From assembly GCA_029891345.1 (NCBI GenBank), contig CM057002.1, positions 59,696,777 through 59,760,776 on the forward strand: a DNA stretch of 64,000 bases, given 5' to 3'. Position numbers and translations under genes: made by a program. Below the pieces are notes generated by a model, which saw nothing but the letters and a program-made list of their open reading frames with translations, was not told the DNA's origin and did not search any database. This DNA is from Dryococelus australis (lineage: Eukaryota; Arthropoda; Insecta; Phasmatodea; Phasmatidae). This document shows, one piece after another, positions 57,601 through 62,200 of this stretch; the first letter of the stretch is position 1; each line of letters starts with the position of its first letter.

Positions 57601-58652
57601 ACGCATAGCTCTCCCCACTCCTCAAAACAAATCTAAAAACAACTTTTGGCTGGGATCACAACCTCCTATTGGCTGAAACTTACATCACTGCGGTGGCTTC
57701 AAAACAAAAACTGCTGATGGCATGGGAAAATCAAAAGAAGTCTGAAAAAAACGTAATCTCAAAAGTAATGTAACCTCGTTGAACCCTGGGAACTCTAAAG
57801 TACCACGTAATACAGATAATAACTTGAAATACATCCCCGCATTAAAACTGATAAACCCCTTACTTCTACATGTGGCATGAAAGGAAAAAATTTAGACTAA
57901 TACACTCACTGACAAACTAAATTGGGGATTTTAACTTACAGTCAAATGAATAATAATTATAAAACCGATTAAAATGTGTATAAACTCTAATGCTACAGTG
58001 TATAGTAACTAGATTGTGTTGGTTTATCATTATTTATTTTCCACCTATTTTATTTCTTTATAGATAACTGTTTTTTAAAACACTTTATGTATTAATAATG
58101 CAGAAAGTATTCCACAAGCTCTGGTAAAATATCTTCCTATTTGGAAATTTGTGGTGCTTGATTTTCTACTTTTTTAGAATTTTCTCGTAGGTGAACAGAA
58201 ACTATTACGTATATGTTTATTCTGTTATTTGGAGGTTCCTATACAATTTATCTAAGTGTTCTGTGACTGCAGTATGAAAAGAAGTTCCTGCATTTCAGTC
58301 ATATAGAACAGAAATTCACAGCTGTTATGGGAGATAATAAATAATCAAAGTAAGTTGTATTGTTTTTAGAGTTAAGCATGTCTTGTACCTCACAGGTTAC
58401 ATATCTGGTGCTGGACCAGCCAGAATGCTCTCAGATGGCATCATGCAGCTATGCTCAAGCCTAAAGCCAGAAGCTGTTGCGCTGGTGGACGCCATTGCTC
58501 CTCCAGACTTCTGCTTCAACTCGGTGCTGGGCAAGTCGGACGGCCAGGTGTACAGGAACATTCAGGCGGCTTTGTACCAGACACCACAGGTGTTTGAGCG
58601 GCCTACTTGGTGGCGGGATGTCGTTGCCTGGCAGACCCAGTCCAAGCTGTGA
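3462..58652 (+). CDS. ACOX3: Peroxisomal acyl-CoA oxidase, ACOX3-like (5'-partial, nine exons)
   Basis: Joined exons 3462-3609, 4931-5221, 6986-7149, 15784-15906, 26064-26184, 31932-32171, 39641-39795, 55821-55956 and 58396-58652 give 544 residues plus stop. The enzyme family oxidises acyl-CoA to trans-2-enoyl-CoA with FAD, passing electrons to O2 to make H2O2; it is the first step of peroxisomal beta-oxidation. ACOX3 members favour branched-chain acyl-CoAs. Seen: the FAD/acyl-binding middle domain ([16 protein letters not shown]), the [11 protein letters not shown] block, the CTYEGEN block holding the family's catalytic Glu, a C-terminal domain ([11 protein letters not shown]), and a final SKL peroxisomal signal. 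[15 protein letters not shown] and GLNGLDNGF fit ACOX3 better than ACOX1, as I recall those families. Vertebrate ACOX3 is ~700 residues, so ~150-170 N-terminal residues are missing and probably lie upstream of the window. There are no stops or frameshifts in the exons, so it looks functional. Orthology to ACOX3 is inferred; insects have several ACOX paralogues. Confidence 0.93.
4105..4330. repeat. Imperfect tandem duplication with a GGCCTAGCC hairpin
   Basis: A ~95-bp unit containing GGGCTAGGCCACGA(T/C)GGGTGT and TTTAATAATGC(T/A)GTGGCATCA occurs twice. The first unit also holds a perfect 10-bp inverted repeat, TGGCCTAGCC…GGCTAGGCCA, around a 13-base loop. It lies in intron 1. Confidence 0.6.
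4328..4562. repeat. Diverged ~115-bp tandem duplication
   Basis: GGGATGTACAATAACTACTC at ~4330 reappears as GGGTGTACGATAAATACTTG at ~4459. Both are followed by TTTTATTGTA(C/T)CT and ACCATAAAAGTAA. No coding content is supported; the 71-codon open frame here is not conserved. Confidence 0.5.
4931..5221 (+). CDS. ACOX3: ACOX exon b (middle domain)
   Basis: Acceptor TTTCAG before 4931 and donor GTAAGA at 5222. The split Gly codon is restored and the product runs [12 protein letters not shown], then [19 protein letters not shown] and PEGEYETP, ending in RRRF. This is the rest of the FAD-binding beta-domain. The upstream extension of the open frame (from 4846) is intron read-through. Phase 1 in, phase 1 out. 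Confidence 0.94.
6416..6709. repeat. 42-bp minisatellite, seven units
   Basis: CTTCAACAGACRGTGAATTT recurs at 6416, 6458, 6500, 6542, 6584, 6626 and 6668, exactly 42 bases apart, with a partial unit at 6710. Units differ at a few positions. Because 42 is divisible by three, frames stay open on both strands (a 14-residue repeat each way). It lies in intron 2, 280 bp before exon c. Confidence 0.92.
6986..7149 (+). CDS. ACOX3: ACOX exon c (first helical segment)
   Basis: Acceptor CCTGCAG before 6986 and donor GTTTGT at 7150. It encodes [29 protein letters not shown] and [12 protein letters not shown] and [11 protein letters not shown] are signature helices of the acyl-CoA oxidase/dehydrogenase C-terminal fold. 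Phase 1 in, phase 0 out. The open frame continues into the intron to a stop and should not be annotated beyond 7149. Confidence 0.93.
7567..9476 (+). mobile_element. LTR copy B of the TGATGCGTGAC family (solo)
   Basis: Begins TGATGCATGATGCC and ends CTGCAGGACGTCA. It has a TATAAATA box at 7926. After the box are spaced copies of CTTCACCG(C/T)(A/G)CTCxTGGTGCC. The end carries the family peptide trace HPGI…[12 protein letters not shown] (9265-9350). No gag or pol follows. Open frames at 7934, 8483, 8562, 8822 and 9115 are inside the LTR and are not host genes. Confidence 0.6.
7971..8095 (+). repeat. Three ~51-bp imperfect tandem units in LTR copy B
   Basis: CTTCGCCGCACTGCTTGGTG at 7971 recurs as CTTCACCGTGCTCTTGGTG near 8023 and CTTCACCGCACTCCTGGTG near 8073. 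Related copies appear near 8590 and 8704. They sit just after the TATA box. Confidence 0.55.
9943..10900. other. Intron 3 sequence, no gene seen
   Basis: AT-rich. 10590-10720 has GGGTTGGGTCAGTAACAC followed by CTCAATACTCGAT and CTCGATACCAAATT. It resembles 3725-3795 (GAGATGGGTTAATAAC, CTCGATACTCGATACC). These look like ends of one hAT-like repeat family, but no partner ends were found. Confidence 0.4.
10901..13271 (-). mobile_element. LTR copy C of the same gypsy-like family (minus strand)
   Basis: Read on the minus strand, it has a TATA box (AGTATAAATACAG) near 13070 and later the family peptide trace [17 protein letters not shown] (11280-11330), like DIVPCRKAIRPVL of copy A. The lower edge is TGACACAACTCC at 10901, an LTR-like end. 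The upper edge (TGATATGATGG complement at 13271) is tentative. No gag or pol is seen. The minus open frame 11245-11703 (152 codons) lies inside it. Confidence 0.55.
13272..15783. other. Intron 3 sequence, no gene recognised
   Basis: AT-rich with only short open frames on both strands, none with a recognisable motif. It ends at the acceptor of exon d. Confidence 0.4.
15784..15906 (+). CDS. ACOX3: ACOX exon d (41 codons)
   Basis: A short exon not in the frame of any long open frame. Acceptor TTTCAG before 15784 and donor GTGAGT at 15907. It encodes [14 protein letters not shown] and ends GEGLETL, matching the family segment that follows EYQ(L/M)Q in ACOX3. Phase 0 on both sides, so it joins exons c and e exactly. 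The 15662-15910 open frame overlaps it in another frame and is a shadow. Confidence 0.92.
16171..18170 (-). mobile_element. LTR copy D of the same family (solo, minus strand)
   Basis: On the minus strand it starts TGATGCGTGACACTC (18170) and ends CCATGACGCGTCA (16171), exactly 2000 bp. The flanks GTAC (left) and ATAC (right) could be a decayed 4-bp target duplication. A TATAAATA-like box lies near 17775. Poly-G runs occur at 17558-17568 and 17960-17976. No gag or pol. Open frames within it are not host genes. Confidence 0.65.
18083..18123. other. Hairpin next to a tRNA T-arm-like string inside LTR copy D
   Basis: GGTTCGAACCCCGTCC (18083-18098) is followed by CGGTGCG (18099-18105), an 11-base loop and CGCACCG (18117-18123). 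It recalls a tRNA 3' end or a primer site, but the D- and anticodon-arms of a tRNA are absent. Confidence 0.35.
18171..19313. other. Intron 4 sequence, no gene seen
   Basis: AT-rich up to ~18700, then mixed composition. There is a 68-codon open frame at 19108-19314 with no recognised motif. Confidence 0.35.
19314..19880. repeat. Diverged direct duplication, one copy carrying a MITE
   Basis: 19314-19367 plus 19654-19710 (TCATTATAATTATGATGTAC … GGAATGTCTTCCTATTTTTGG) aligns with 19777-19865 (AATTATTATAATCAAGATGT … GGTATGTCTTCCGATTTTTGG). The first copy is split by the MITE at 19368-19653; the second is uninterrupted. Confidence 0.75.
19368..19653. mobile_element. hAT-like MITE, 286 bp, with 8-bp target duplication
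   Basis: Terminal inverted repeats TAGAGCCACGAGTATTTCGC (left) and TAGAGCCACTAGTATTTCGC (complement of the right end) match at 23 of 26 positions. Flanks GCTATAAG (19360-19367) and ACTATAAG (19654-19661) form an 8-bp duplication with one difference. The empty-site copy nearby reads ACTAAAAG once. The 8-bp duplication suggests hAT; P-type elements also make 8 bp. No coding capacity. Confidence 0.85.
19881..21279. other. Intron 4 sequence, no gene recognised
   Basis: Short overlapping open frames on both strands (e.g. 20050-20355 minus, 101 codons) show no known motif and no homologous copy in the window. Poly-T at ~19940-19954. Confidence 0.35.
21770..24060 (+). mobile_element. 5'-truncated CR1/L2/jockey-group LINE
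   Basis: The fragment starts within the end of an endonuclease domain ([15 protein letters not shown], then [11 protein letters not shown] at ~21880-21900) and continues through a reverse transcriptase to a C-terminal tail ending near 24027. Non-LTR elements integrate by target-primed reverse transcription and are usually 5'-truncated, as here. It sits inside a hAT element, so it is the younger insertion. The clade call rests on the general pattern of the RT and the WN-L tail and is approximate. Confidence 0.8.
22505..24027 (+). pseudogene. LINE ORF2 reverse transcriptase remnant
   Basis: RT motifs in order: [31 protein letters not shown] with [41 protein letters not shown] (catalytic Asp, ~22926-22973), [14 protein letters not shown] (~23106-23147), then LADNCVVYA (~23197-23223) where the family has a catalytic (F/Y)ADD pair. 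The second Asp is Asn. [16 protein letters not shown] and [14 protein letters not shown] with [10 protein letters not shown] follow. At least four frameshifts and stops, including one at a 14-base poly-G run (23246-23259), show it is dead. The domain lines up with jockey/CR1/L2-type ORF2 proteins. Confidence 0.88.
24488..24661 (+). pseudogene. BED zinc-finger remnant of hAT transposase
   Basis: The frame gives [17 protein letters not shown], then a stop/frameshift, then [12 protein letters not shown] in the next frame. VW-x-F-F followed by CxxC-like AKYNTCKK is the BED-finger pattern of hAT proteins (DNA binding). The first zinc-binding Cys reads Tyr. The remnant starts near an ATG at 24488 and is cut off by a stop near 24661. 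Confidence 0.6.
25131..26063. other. Intron 4 sequence up to exon e, no gene seen
   Basis: AT-rich. It contains two diverged copies of GTGAACACAG(A/C)…ATTGTG(T/C)GA (25435 and 25510) followed by GGC(A/G)GTTTGCC(T/G)ATGATT, a ~75-bp tandem duplication. Confidence 0.4.
26064..26184 (+). CDS. ACOX3: ACOX exon e (flavin-adenine contact block)
   Basis: Acceptor TTCCTAG before 26064 and donor GTAGGT at 26185. It encodes [16 protein letters not shown] and [22 protein letters not shown] is one of the strongest motifs of the family. The ATG here is an internal codon, not the start. Phase 0 in, phase 1 out. Confidence 0.94.
26185..27690. other. Intron 5 sequence, no gene recognised
   Basis: AT-rich. 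Open frames at 26942-27205 and 27430-27636 on the minus strand show no motif and are probably chance. Confidence 0.35.
27827..27954 (-). pseudogene. Retropepsin (protease) fragment of copy E
   Basis: On the minus strand: [19 protein letters not shown] then [15 protein letters not shown]. This is the flap and active-site region of a gypsy-type aspartic protease, whose motif is (L)(L)D(S/T)G(A)SGNF. The catalytic Asp is Glu here, and the Gly after Ser is Ala. The same segment in the large copy reads [12 protein letters not shown] (45650-45700). Confidence 0.75.
28079..28700 (-). pseudogene. Gag remnant of copy E with zinc-knuckle-like end
   Basis: Minus-strand pieces [14 protein letters not shown], then [14 protein letters not shown], then [20 protein letters not shown] and [15 protein letters not shown], ending [17 protein letters not shown]. 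They align in order with gag of the large copy ([61 protein letters not shown]). The knuckle His is Tyr. There is at least one frameshift (near 28570) and in-frame stops. Gag proteins of these elements build the particle and bind RNA. Confidence 0.8.
28755..29022 (-). pseudogene. Tandem PHD-like zinc fingers of copy E
   Basis: Minus-strand translation gives [15 protein letters not shown] with [17 protein letters not shown], then [16 protein letters not shown] with QCQICQ. Each has the CxxC…YHxxC…CxxC spacing of the second half of a PHD/C4HC3 finger, ~45 residues apart. Three stops interrupt them. They lie between the primer site and gag, exactly as in the large copy (44382-44801). I infer a leader or gag-N-terminal domain; its role is unknown. 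Confidence 0.75.
29243..29260 (-). promoter_or_regulatory. Primer binding site, tRNA-Lys type (copy E)
   Basis: Minus strand TGAAGCCCAAAGTGGGGC matches TGGCGCCCAACGTGGGGC, the complement of the tRNA-Lys(CTT) 3' end, at 15 of 18 positions. It lies 25 bases beyond the LTR end at 29286. Confidence 0.65.
29286..30906 (-). repeat. 5' LTR of copy E
   Basis: Begins TGATGCATGACATCG at 30906 and ends CCTCACGCATCA at 29286 on the minus strand. The last part carries the family peptide traces [12 protein letters not shown] and [10 protein letters not shown], as in copy A. It is split by the SINE at 30252-30575 and a 15-base poly-G run (30580-30594). Confidence 0.75.
30252..30575 (+). mobile_element. tRNA-derived SINE, copy 1
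   Basis: The first ~76 bases resemble a tRNA: GGGACCATTGTGGCTGAGAG (with box A ~30262), CTCGCCTCTC, box B GGGTTCAATCC (30304-30314) and an acceptor-like CCGGGTCAC. The tRNA-unrelated body (TTTTCGCATGTGGGAATCGT … CATCGGTTCTCAAGACC) is shared with copies at 38030 and 38990. Transcribed by Pol III and moved by LINE machinery in general; the partner LINE is not identified. The poly-G run follows it. Confidence 0.85.
30907..31530. other. Intron 5 sequence, no gene seen
   Basis: AT-rich; contains a short CACACACAC run near 31266. No coding signal. Confidence 0.4.
31531..31770. mobile_element. MITE, TATAGGCTGTTCA family, second copy
   Basis: Left end TATAGGCTGTTCATGTTAAA followed by GAGCACTTTTTTAGACCCT; the right end near 31730-31755 (AAGGGCCTTAAAAAGTGCTT) is its inverse. 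It shares its terminus with copies at 3092 and 62442, and sits 160 bp before exon f. Confidence 0.6.
31932..32171 (+). CDS. ACOX3: ACOX exon f (catalytic Glu exon)
   Basis: Acceptor TTTCCAG before 31932 and donor GTATGT at 32172. It encodes [18 protein letters not shown] and then [11 protein letters not shown]. The Glu of TYEGEN corresponds to the catalytic base of acyl-CoA oxidases and is present. The product continues to [12 protein letters not shown]. Phase 1 in, phase 1 out. Confidence 0.94.
32438..34592 (+). mobile_element. LTR copy F of the TGATGCGTGAC family (solo, full-length)
   Basis: Begins TGATGTGTGACATCCTGT and ends CACACACGTCA; 2155 bp. It shares with the large copy the blocks TATGCCAACATGC, GGGGCAAGTCATAA, GGAGATAAGAAATGAGC, the TATAAATA box (33032) and, near the end, codons for [12 protein letters not shown]. 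Sequence between 33730 and 34590 holds several open frames (33688, 34086, 34378) that are LTR-internal. No gag or pol follows. Confidence 0.8.
36147..36482 (-). pseudogene. Gag fragment of copy G
   Basis: Open for 111 codons: [56 protein letters not shown], then RAHETERNF. It lines up with gag of copies E ([20 protein letters not shown]) and H ([20 protein letters not shown]). It is the longest intact gag piece on this strand. The zinc knuckle is not seen downstream. Confidence 0.75.
38030..38341 (-). mobile_element. tRNA-derived SINE, copy 2
   Basis: Complement of the SINE at 30252: CTGAGGGCGACAGAGACCCT at the head end, the box B complement GGATTTAACCC near 38279, then the shared body (CCGGCACAATTCCCAC, CCGATGAGGGTGATTGA). 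It lies inside LTR copy G. Confidence 0.85.
38990..39182 (-). mobile_element. tRNA-derived SINE, copy 3 (3'-truncated, diverged)
   Basis: Shares GGGGAAATGGGAGATCC, GAGAAAACC, ATCATTCGACACAATT and the head-end CCAGTTCACCTTGGTGGG with copy 2. It is more diverged and lacks the last ~120 bases of the body. It lies just outside the copy G start. Confidence 0.8.
39315..39453. mobile_element. pogo/Tigger-like MITE, 139 bp
   Basis: Ends CAGTCAACTCTCTATTATAA (left) and CAGTCAACACTCGATTCTAT (complement of the right) are inverted repeats with the CAGTC-ACTCTCGATTA look of pogo/Tigger elements. Flanking TA at 39313-39314 and 39454-39455 fits Tc1/mariner-type insertion. Non-coding. It lies 190 bp before exon g. 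Confidence 0.8.
39641..39795 (+). CDS. ACOX3: ACOX exon g
   Basis: Acceptor TTGTTTCAG before 39641 and donor GTTAGT at 39796. It encodes [16 protein letters not shown] and ends NLSIAFVE, the amphipathic helices of the C-terminal dimerisation region. Phase 1 in, phase 0 out. The reading phase matches exons f and h. Confidence 0.9.
39796..40336. other. Start of intron 7, no gene seen
   Basis: AT-rich. An (AAG)n run lies at 40254-40275. The minus open frame 40126-40509 reads through this run and is not supported as a gene. Confidence 0.45.
40337..44217 (+). repeat. 5' LTR of copy H (with nested insertion)
   Basis: Begins TGATGCGTGGCATCCTGT; ends ATAGTAGCGTGCGTCA two bases before the primer site. 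Removing the 1.7-kb nested LTR leaves ~2.17 kb, the same as copy F (2155 bp). TATA box at ~42688 (CTATATAAGG). Paralogous blocks match 53074-55190, e.g. AAATTATTTGTGGAAGAAGT and GCTTATTTAGGCGCTTGTTG. Confidence 0.85.
40650..42354 (+). mobile_element. Solo LTR nested in the 5' LTR of copy H
   Basis: Starts TGTGCCGCTCAAC and ends CCGGCACGCCTCA. Flanks AGACA (40645-40649) and AGACG (42355-42359) are a 5-bp target duplication with one difference. The paralogous LTR at 53230 runs straight through this point (GATTAACG…ATTAATTATG). It has its own TATAAG box near 41012. Its layout resembles the host LTR family, so it may be a diverged subfamily. Confidence 0.75.
44220..44238 (+). promoter_or_regulatory. 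Primer binding site, tRNA-Lys type (copy H)
   Basis: TGGTGGCCAACGTGGGGCC starts two bases after the LTR end and agrees with the tRNA-Lys(CTT) complement TGGCGCCCAACGTGGGGCT at 16 of 19 positions. It sets the LTR boundary. tRNA-Lys priming is known in gypsy-type elements. Confidence 0.75.
44382..44801 (+). pseudogene. Tandem PHD-like zinc fingers of copy H
   Basis: In one frame: CPIPSC, 13 residues later [13 protein letters not shown], then [13 protein letters not shown]; after three stops (first TAG at 44628), [19 protein letters not shown] then [14 protein letters not shown], stopping at 44801. Both have PHD/C4HC3-like spacing (CxxC, HxxC, CxxC). Copy E shows the same pair at the same place. 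PHD fingers usually bind histone tails. CR1-group LINE ORF1 proteins can carry them, but I know of no common gypsy gag with two. Gag begins in the next frame right after. Confidence 0.75.
44806..45477 (+). pseudogene. Gag remnant of copy H
   Basis: Starts with [20 protein letters not shown] in the frame of the later block. It has one stop (TAG near 44884), then is open from 44935 to 45477 (180 codons): [61 protein letters not shown], ending with a knuckle [14 protein letters not shown] (C-x2-C-x3-H-x4-C; the usual spacing is x2-x4-x4). It is homologous to the gag pieces in copies E and G. It is the structural protein of the retroelement particle. Confidence 0.85.
45540..45842 (+). pseudogene. 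Retropepsin region of copy H
   Basis: [20 protein letters not shown] then [20 protein letters not shown]. The active-site motif is D(S/T)GA in this family; here it reads NLGA, so the catalytic Asp is lost. It overlaps the gag end in another frame, as is common for gag-pol frameshifting or decay. It aligns to the copy E fragment at 27827-27954. Confidence 0.75.
46050..47148 (+). pseudogene. Reverse transcriptase and start of RNase H, copy H
   Basis: Pieces in several frames: [33 protein letters not shown] (~46496), [12 protein letters not shown] with an intact YLDD (46590-46601), [20 protein letters not shown], and the linker [18 protein letters not shown]. RNase H begins [20 protein letters not shown] (to ~47086). 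The order and the YLDD box are those of Ty3/gypsy pol. Stops and shifts occur throughout. A solo LTR then cuts the RNase H domain. Confidence 0.82.
47149..47738 (-). mobile_element. Solo LTR of another family inside the RNase H region
   Basis: A 590-bp insert breaks RNase H between EARY and [10 protein letters not shown]. Its ends are TGTAATGGTTGC (left) and CGCTACA (right): TGTA…TACA. On the minus strand it has GGTATAAAAC ~60 bases from its start and AATTAAAG further on, as an LTR with promoter and poly(A) signal would. No clear flanking duplication. No match to the main LTR family. Confidence 0.6.
47690..47975 (+). pseudogene. RNase H, second part, copy H
   Basis: After the inserted [41 protein letters not shown], then [25 protein letters not shown] is a conserved RNase H block, and the tail matches the F(x)V-H-PG-N-ADALSR end of gypsy RNase H. 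One frame change lies near 47880. Confidence 0.8.
48220..49303 (+). pseudogene. Integrase remnant, copy H
   Basis: Zinc-binding region: [20 protein letters not shown] in one frame, [13 protein letters not shown] in another (HHCC module). Catalytic core: [40 protein letters not shown] and LSDNRN (first and second acidic residues); the third (Glu) was not found. A C16 run (48637-48652) and an (AT)n run (48995-49012) break it. The C-terminal [18 protein letters not shown] fits the GPY/F module of gypsy integrases. It would insert the cDNA; here it is dead. Confidence 0.82.
49304..53073. other. Long tail between integrase and the second LTR of copy H
   Basis: 49304-50430 has GC-rich open frames with no motif I recognise (possibly the end of pol or an extra ORF). 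50430-52830 is AT-rich, has no long frame and looks like a UTR. A purine-rich stretch, GGGAGAGGTAGAGAGACGAA and onward, at 52850-52900 could be the polypurine tract; the LTR match begins ~170 bases later. Confidence 0.4.
53074..55190 (+). repeat. Second LTR of copy H
   Basis: Aligns with the 5' LTR of copy H from the TGCATGCCAACATGCTG block onward, without the nested insert, and ends GGAGCACGTGTCA at 55190. TATA box near 53565 (CTATATAAGG). The first ~90-140 bases of the family LTR are not recognised, so it may be truncated or diverged at its start. Open frames at 54417 and 54831 repeat those at 43544. Confidence 0.8.
55191..55820. other. Intron 7 tail, no gene seen
   Basis: Starts with GGGGAGGGGGAGGAATGTGG (55207-55226), then AT-rich to exon h. 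Confidence 0.4.
55821..55956 (+). CDS. ACOX3: ACOX exon h
   Basis: Acceptor CTTATAG before 55821 and donor GTCAGT at 55957. It encodes [13 protein letters not shown], then [20 protein letters not shown]. The LxxLxxLYxxxSLxxH pattern matches the C-terminal domain of ACOX proteins. It follows the 16-kb intron 7 that holds the largest retroelement. Phase 0 in, phase 1 out. It is too short and intron-bounded to show as an open frame. Confidence 0.9.
55957..56954. other. Intron 8, first part, no gene seen
   Basis: AT-rich; open frames 56208 and 56694 show no motif. Confidence 0.4.
56955..57386. repeat. CA-rich satellite (CACACACCA-type), ~430 bp
   Basis: Almost pure C/A on the plus strand with interspersed T: ACACACACCACACATACACC-like units, length changing from 7 to 11 bases, ending in CCTACACACACACACC units near 57300-57385. 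Long open frames on both strands (up to 160 codons of His/Thr or Val/Cys) are composition artefacts. Confidence 0.95.
57387..58395. other. Intron 8, last part, no gene seen
   Basis: Mixed, then AT-rich; a 73-codon open frame at 57455-57676 has no motif. It ends at the acceptor of the terminal exon. Confidence 0.4.
58396..58652 (+). CDS. ACOX3: ACOX terminal exon with SKL peroxisomal signal
   Basis: Acceptor CTCACAG before 58396; stop TGA at 58650-58652. It encodes [35 protein letters not shown] and [15 protein letters not shown], and ends [26 protein letters not shown] is typical of ACOX3, and SKL is the canonical PTS1 read by the PEX5 import receptor. Confidence 0.95.
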
Positions 58653-59243
58653 TATGTTCTCCAAGCAGAAACTTAATGGTGTCTTCCAAATACTACTATG
58701 CTGCATTCAGTGCGCACTGGCAGAGCGCGACATGTTCCAGTTCCTCCGCACCCACACTGAATGTAGTTTTTGCAGCACTGTCTCCAAAGACAGTGCGGTA
58801 GGTTGAATGCAAATATGACAGACAAACAAGCACTTCCTTCTGCGGCAATAGCATTGTAATTACAGTGTACTAGTTTTCAGGATGCATTTAGTGCACCTGG
58901 TGAAGTCGGTTGGAAGATGCCATAAGTTATATCTATTGCCTTGGAGTTACAATTAAGACCTGCGACACTTTGATGACAGTCCTGTACATGTTTACTCATA
59001 ACATCTTTGTGTGGCTGAAGGTTTTGCTGTATAGTTCTGTCTCGTGTAAGTTTTCCAGATTTTGACATTGTATGAAAGTAGTACCTTTAAACAAACTGAA
59101 TATATCCTTCCGCCACCATGTGCTTTCCATGTGACTGTCAAAACATGTCAACTATAATTGAGAAAAATATATGATTACACAGATATTTTTTTTATTTCTG
59201 ATGCTAACATCTACATTGTATTATCAAAATACTATCAATAAAA
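58653..59243 (+). other. ACOX 3' untranslated region with candidate poly(A) signal
   Basis: After the stop at 58652 no further open coding is seen. The first clear AATAAA is at 59238-59243, in an AT-rich stretch. The extent is inferred; cDNA would fix the end. Confidence 0.45.
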
Positions 59244-62200
59244 TATATTAATATTCTTACAATTAATTAAACTGATATTATTAGTTACTATCAAATCAGT
59301 AATCACAAACACAAAAAAATTTATTTTAAATCAAGAAATTTCATTGGACTTGCAAGGTTGCAACTCTCACAACAGGAAAATCTTTGAGGCAAGATAGAAA
59401 GACACTGATGTTGGTTACAATTAACACTGTAATCAAAATTAAATCACACATGTTAAACAATTTAACGGAGACTACACAAACTTACCTTGCCCAAAGTATG
59501 ATCAGAATTGCCTTCTTTGTACGCCTCTTGAAAAATCTAACAAATTTATTAAAAAACGAATGTGAATCTCACATAGTTAACTGATGTGAGCAATAGAACA
59601 AAAACATCATTAATTCACAACTGAGCAGTAAAATGAAATATGGAAAAACAAAAGTGTGCCGGAGTTCTGTGTAAAGGCAATTGTCACCAGTACCTTAAAG
59701 AAATTTTCATTTAGGCAGTGAACAAACCCAATAATCATACACAGAAATAGTTAATTAGAACTGTAAAAGTCTTCTACAATCAATAATTATGGAACCTATT
59801 GTAGCAATTACAATAAAATAAGCCTGTACAAAAAACATTCCTCACAAATGATGAAGACTGGTAGGCCTGTGATCATTAAGTCATGAAACCTAGTGGCAAT
59901 TTCATCAAACACATGGCCGTATGTACTATTACAGTAACGTAGATATTTAATATACATGCCCATCGTCACCCAAAAAAATTTTAATTACAATTTGTGGATC
60001 TATATGATTAGTATTTATTACCCTAGATAAAAAAATTTACCACAGAAAGAAAATGTACTTACATAGTCTTTCTGGACGAATGAAATATTATATATCTCAG
60101 TTTTGACGTAATTAGGCCTAAATAATTAGTATTTAATTACAACTACATTTGTGGTTTTGGTCTACACACATGGGAACAATGTAATATCAATGTTTTTTTG
60201 AAGTCAATAAGTACTATTTGTTGTTTATTGACCAAATAAAAATTAATTCAACTGTAACATTAACATATTCTAAGAAATGAAATGAATGCTGAACATTTAA
60301 ATGATGTCTGCTAAAAACCCACACACAACATTTAAATGATGTCTGCTAAAAATCTGCACACAAACTTAACATGTTTACCTTAATTATAAAAGAACTAACA
60401 AACGTTTGCCTATGATATTTACATTTCCTCATCAAAATACGTCACACTTCAAATATTCACGTACATAATATATCACTATTTACTTTGTGACTGGTTTTGA
60501 TGAAATTCGAAGCAATCGGCCGGTCGTTTCTAGCACAGAACAACTTTTGAGTTCTCCCATTAGTATCATGTCTTCCGACTCCTGTGGCAACACGTACAAT
60601 GTCTTGCTGTCATTGGCGATTGCATGAAAGATTTTCAAGTTGCTGCATTTTAAATAACTATTCACATAACATTCATTAATTCGATTTGGAACTTACTAAG
60701 CTGATACGCCCGCACACAAAAATTGCATCTCACAATAACAACATGGCGTCCAGTCGTTGATTGGTGAAGATAAACAGTGCTCCTTTTTCAATATTTCTGT
60801 TATGTAAGTTAACAAATCTGAAACTATAAACACATTTAATAACCTTATACAGAATACTTAACGTAATATTATTTACGTTTATTCCTAAATGCTTTTATTT
60901 TTATTTGTACTATGCACTATTTTCTTTTTCTCCGATGTAAGAAAGAATACGTGTTATTCAGTGATACCACCATTGCTTCACATGGCGGTCAGCTGACATT
61001 CGTTATTTCAAATACAACGCTACTGTATTACACTTTAAGTACGTTGGCAGCAGTAGCTGTCAAATTCTGGAAACTTTAAATGAGACAGATTATACCTGTA
61101 TAGAATATGAGCTGCTGATTTTTTTGTAGTCTGAGCTCACAAGTCTTTCTTGTGTCATTCAGTTGTTAAAACTCAGTTCCTGTTTAGAATGTTGTGATTG
61201 TTATACCGTGTGATATTCCTGATGTCGGTTTTAATGCAAATGAAGATTGCTCCTGTGTGTGTGTGTATGAATGGGTATCGCGGGGGGGGGGGGGGGGAAC
61301 TTTTAAGGAAAAGCTATGAACATGAATTGTAATGAACAAAAGATTGGAAGTATAATAATCCAGGGCTGCCAGTTTACATATTTGATCAATTTTTACATGT
61401 TTTATATAATCAAACAGATTGACGAATTTAAAGGCACTATTACAGATCTTCTCCCCTTCCATTGCATAGGCATTTTTTTTACAGAAAACGGTCAAAGTCA
61501 TAGATCTGTATGCAATGTGGATGCCAACATTGTAATTTCCAGTCTACACCAAACACCCAAGTGGTAATAATTTGATCTACAGTGCATTCGAGATTTATGT
61601 CGACTTTGAGTTGATAACATACACATACAGAAAAAGAACTTTTAGGGTGCATTGAAAAAGTTGATTACAGTTTGGTGAATTCAACAAAAATCAACATGTT
61701 GAGATTTTTCTGTTGGTTTTAGCGTTCCGCAATATTAAAAAATGTTTTGCTTTATACCTGTCAATAAGAGTAAAAAATATGTGCGCACATGTAAGGAGAC
61801 AATATATTAATTAATTAGGCAAGTTCCCCTTAAATAAATTAAAATATCTTATGTGATAAGTGTCAAATTCTATGATGTTTGTTGTATGTAACCTAAAAAC
61901 AAAATGTTCGCAAGTAAATAATGTTGCAGGAATGCAGCTACTAATATTCTGATTATTTGAGTCCAAATTTTCTGCCATATCTAATTCTGGTCATTTAAAA
62001 ATATGGTTTTTCTGTAAAAGATATGTAACACCAGAACAGTGCCTTATTTATTGTCCGGAATGTGCGTTCATATTCCCCAAGTTGTTTCATTGTCGCGTGA
62101 CATTTTAAAATTCCGAAGTTTACACGGAACAAAATAAATTGTATCCTGTGCTACTTTTTGTTGTGTAAAATATCTATAAATATGTTTACAAGCAAATTTG

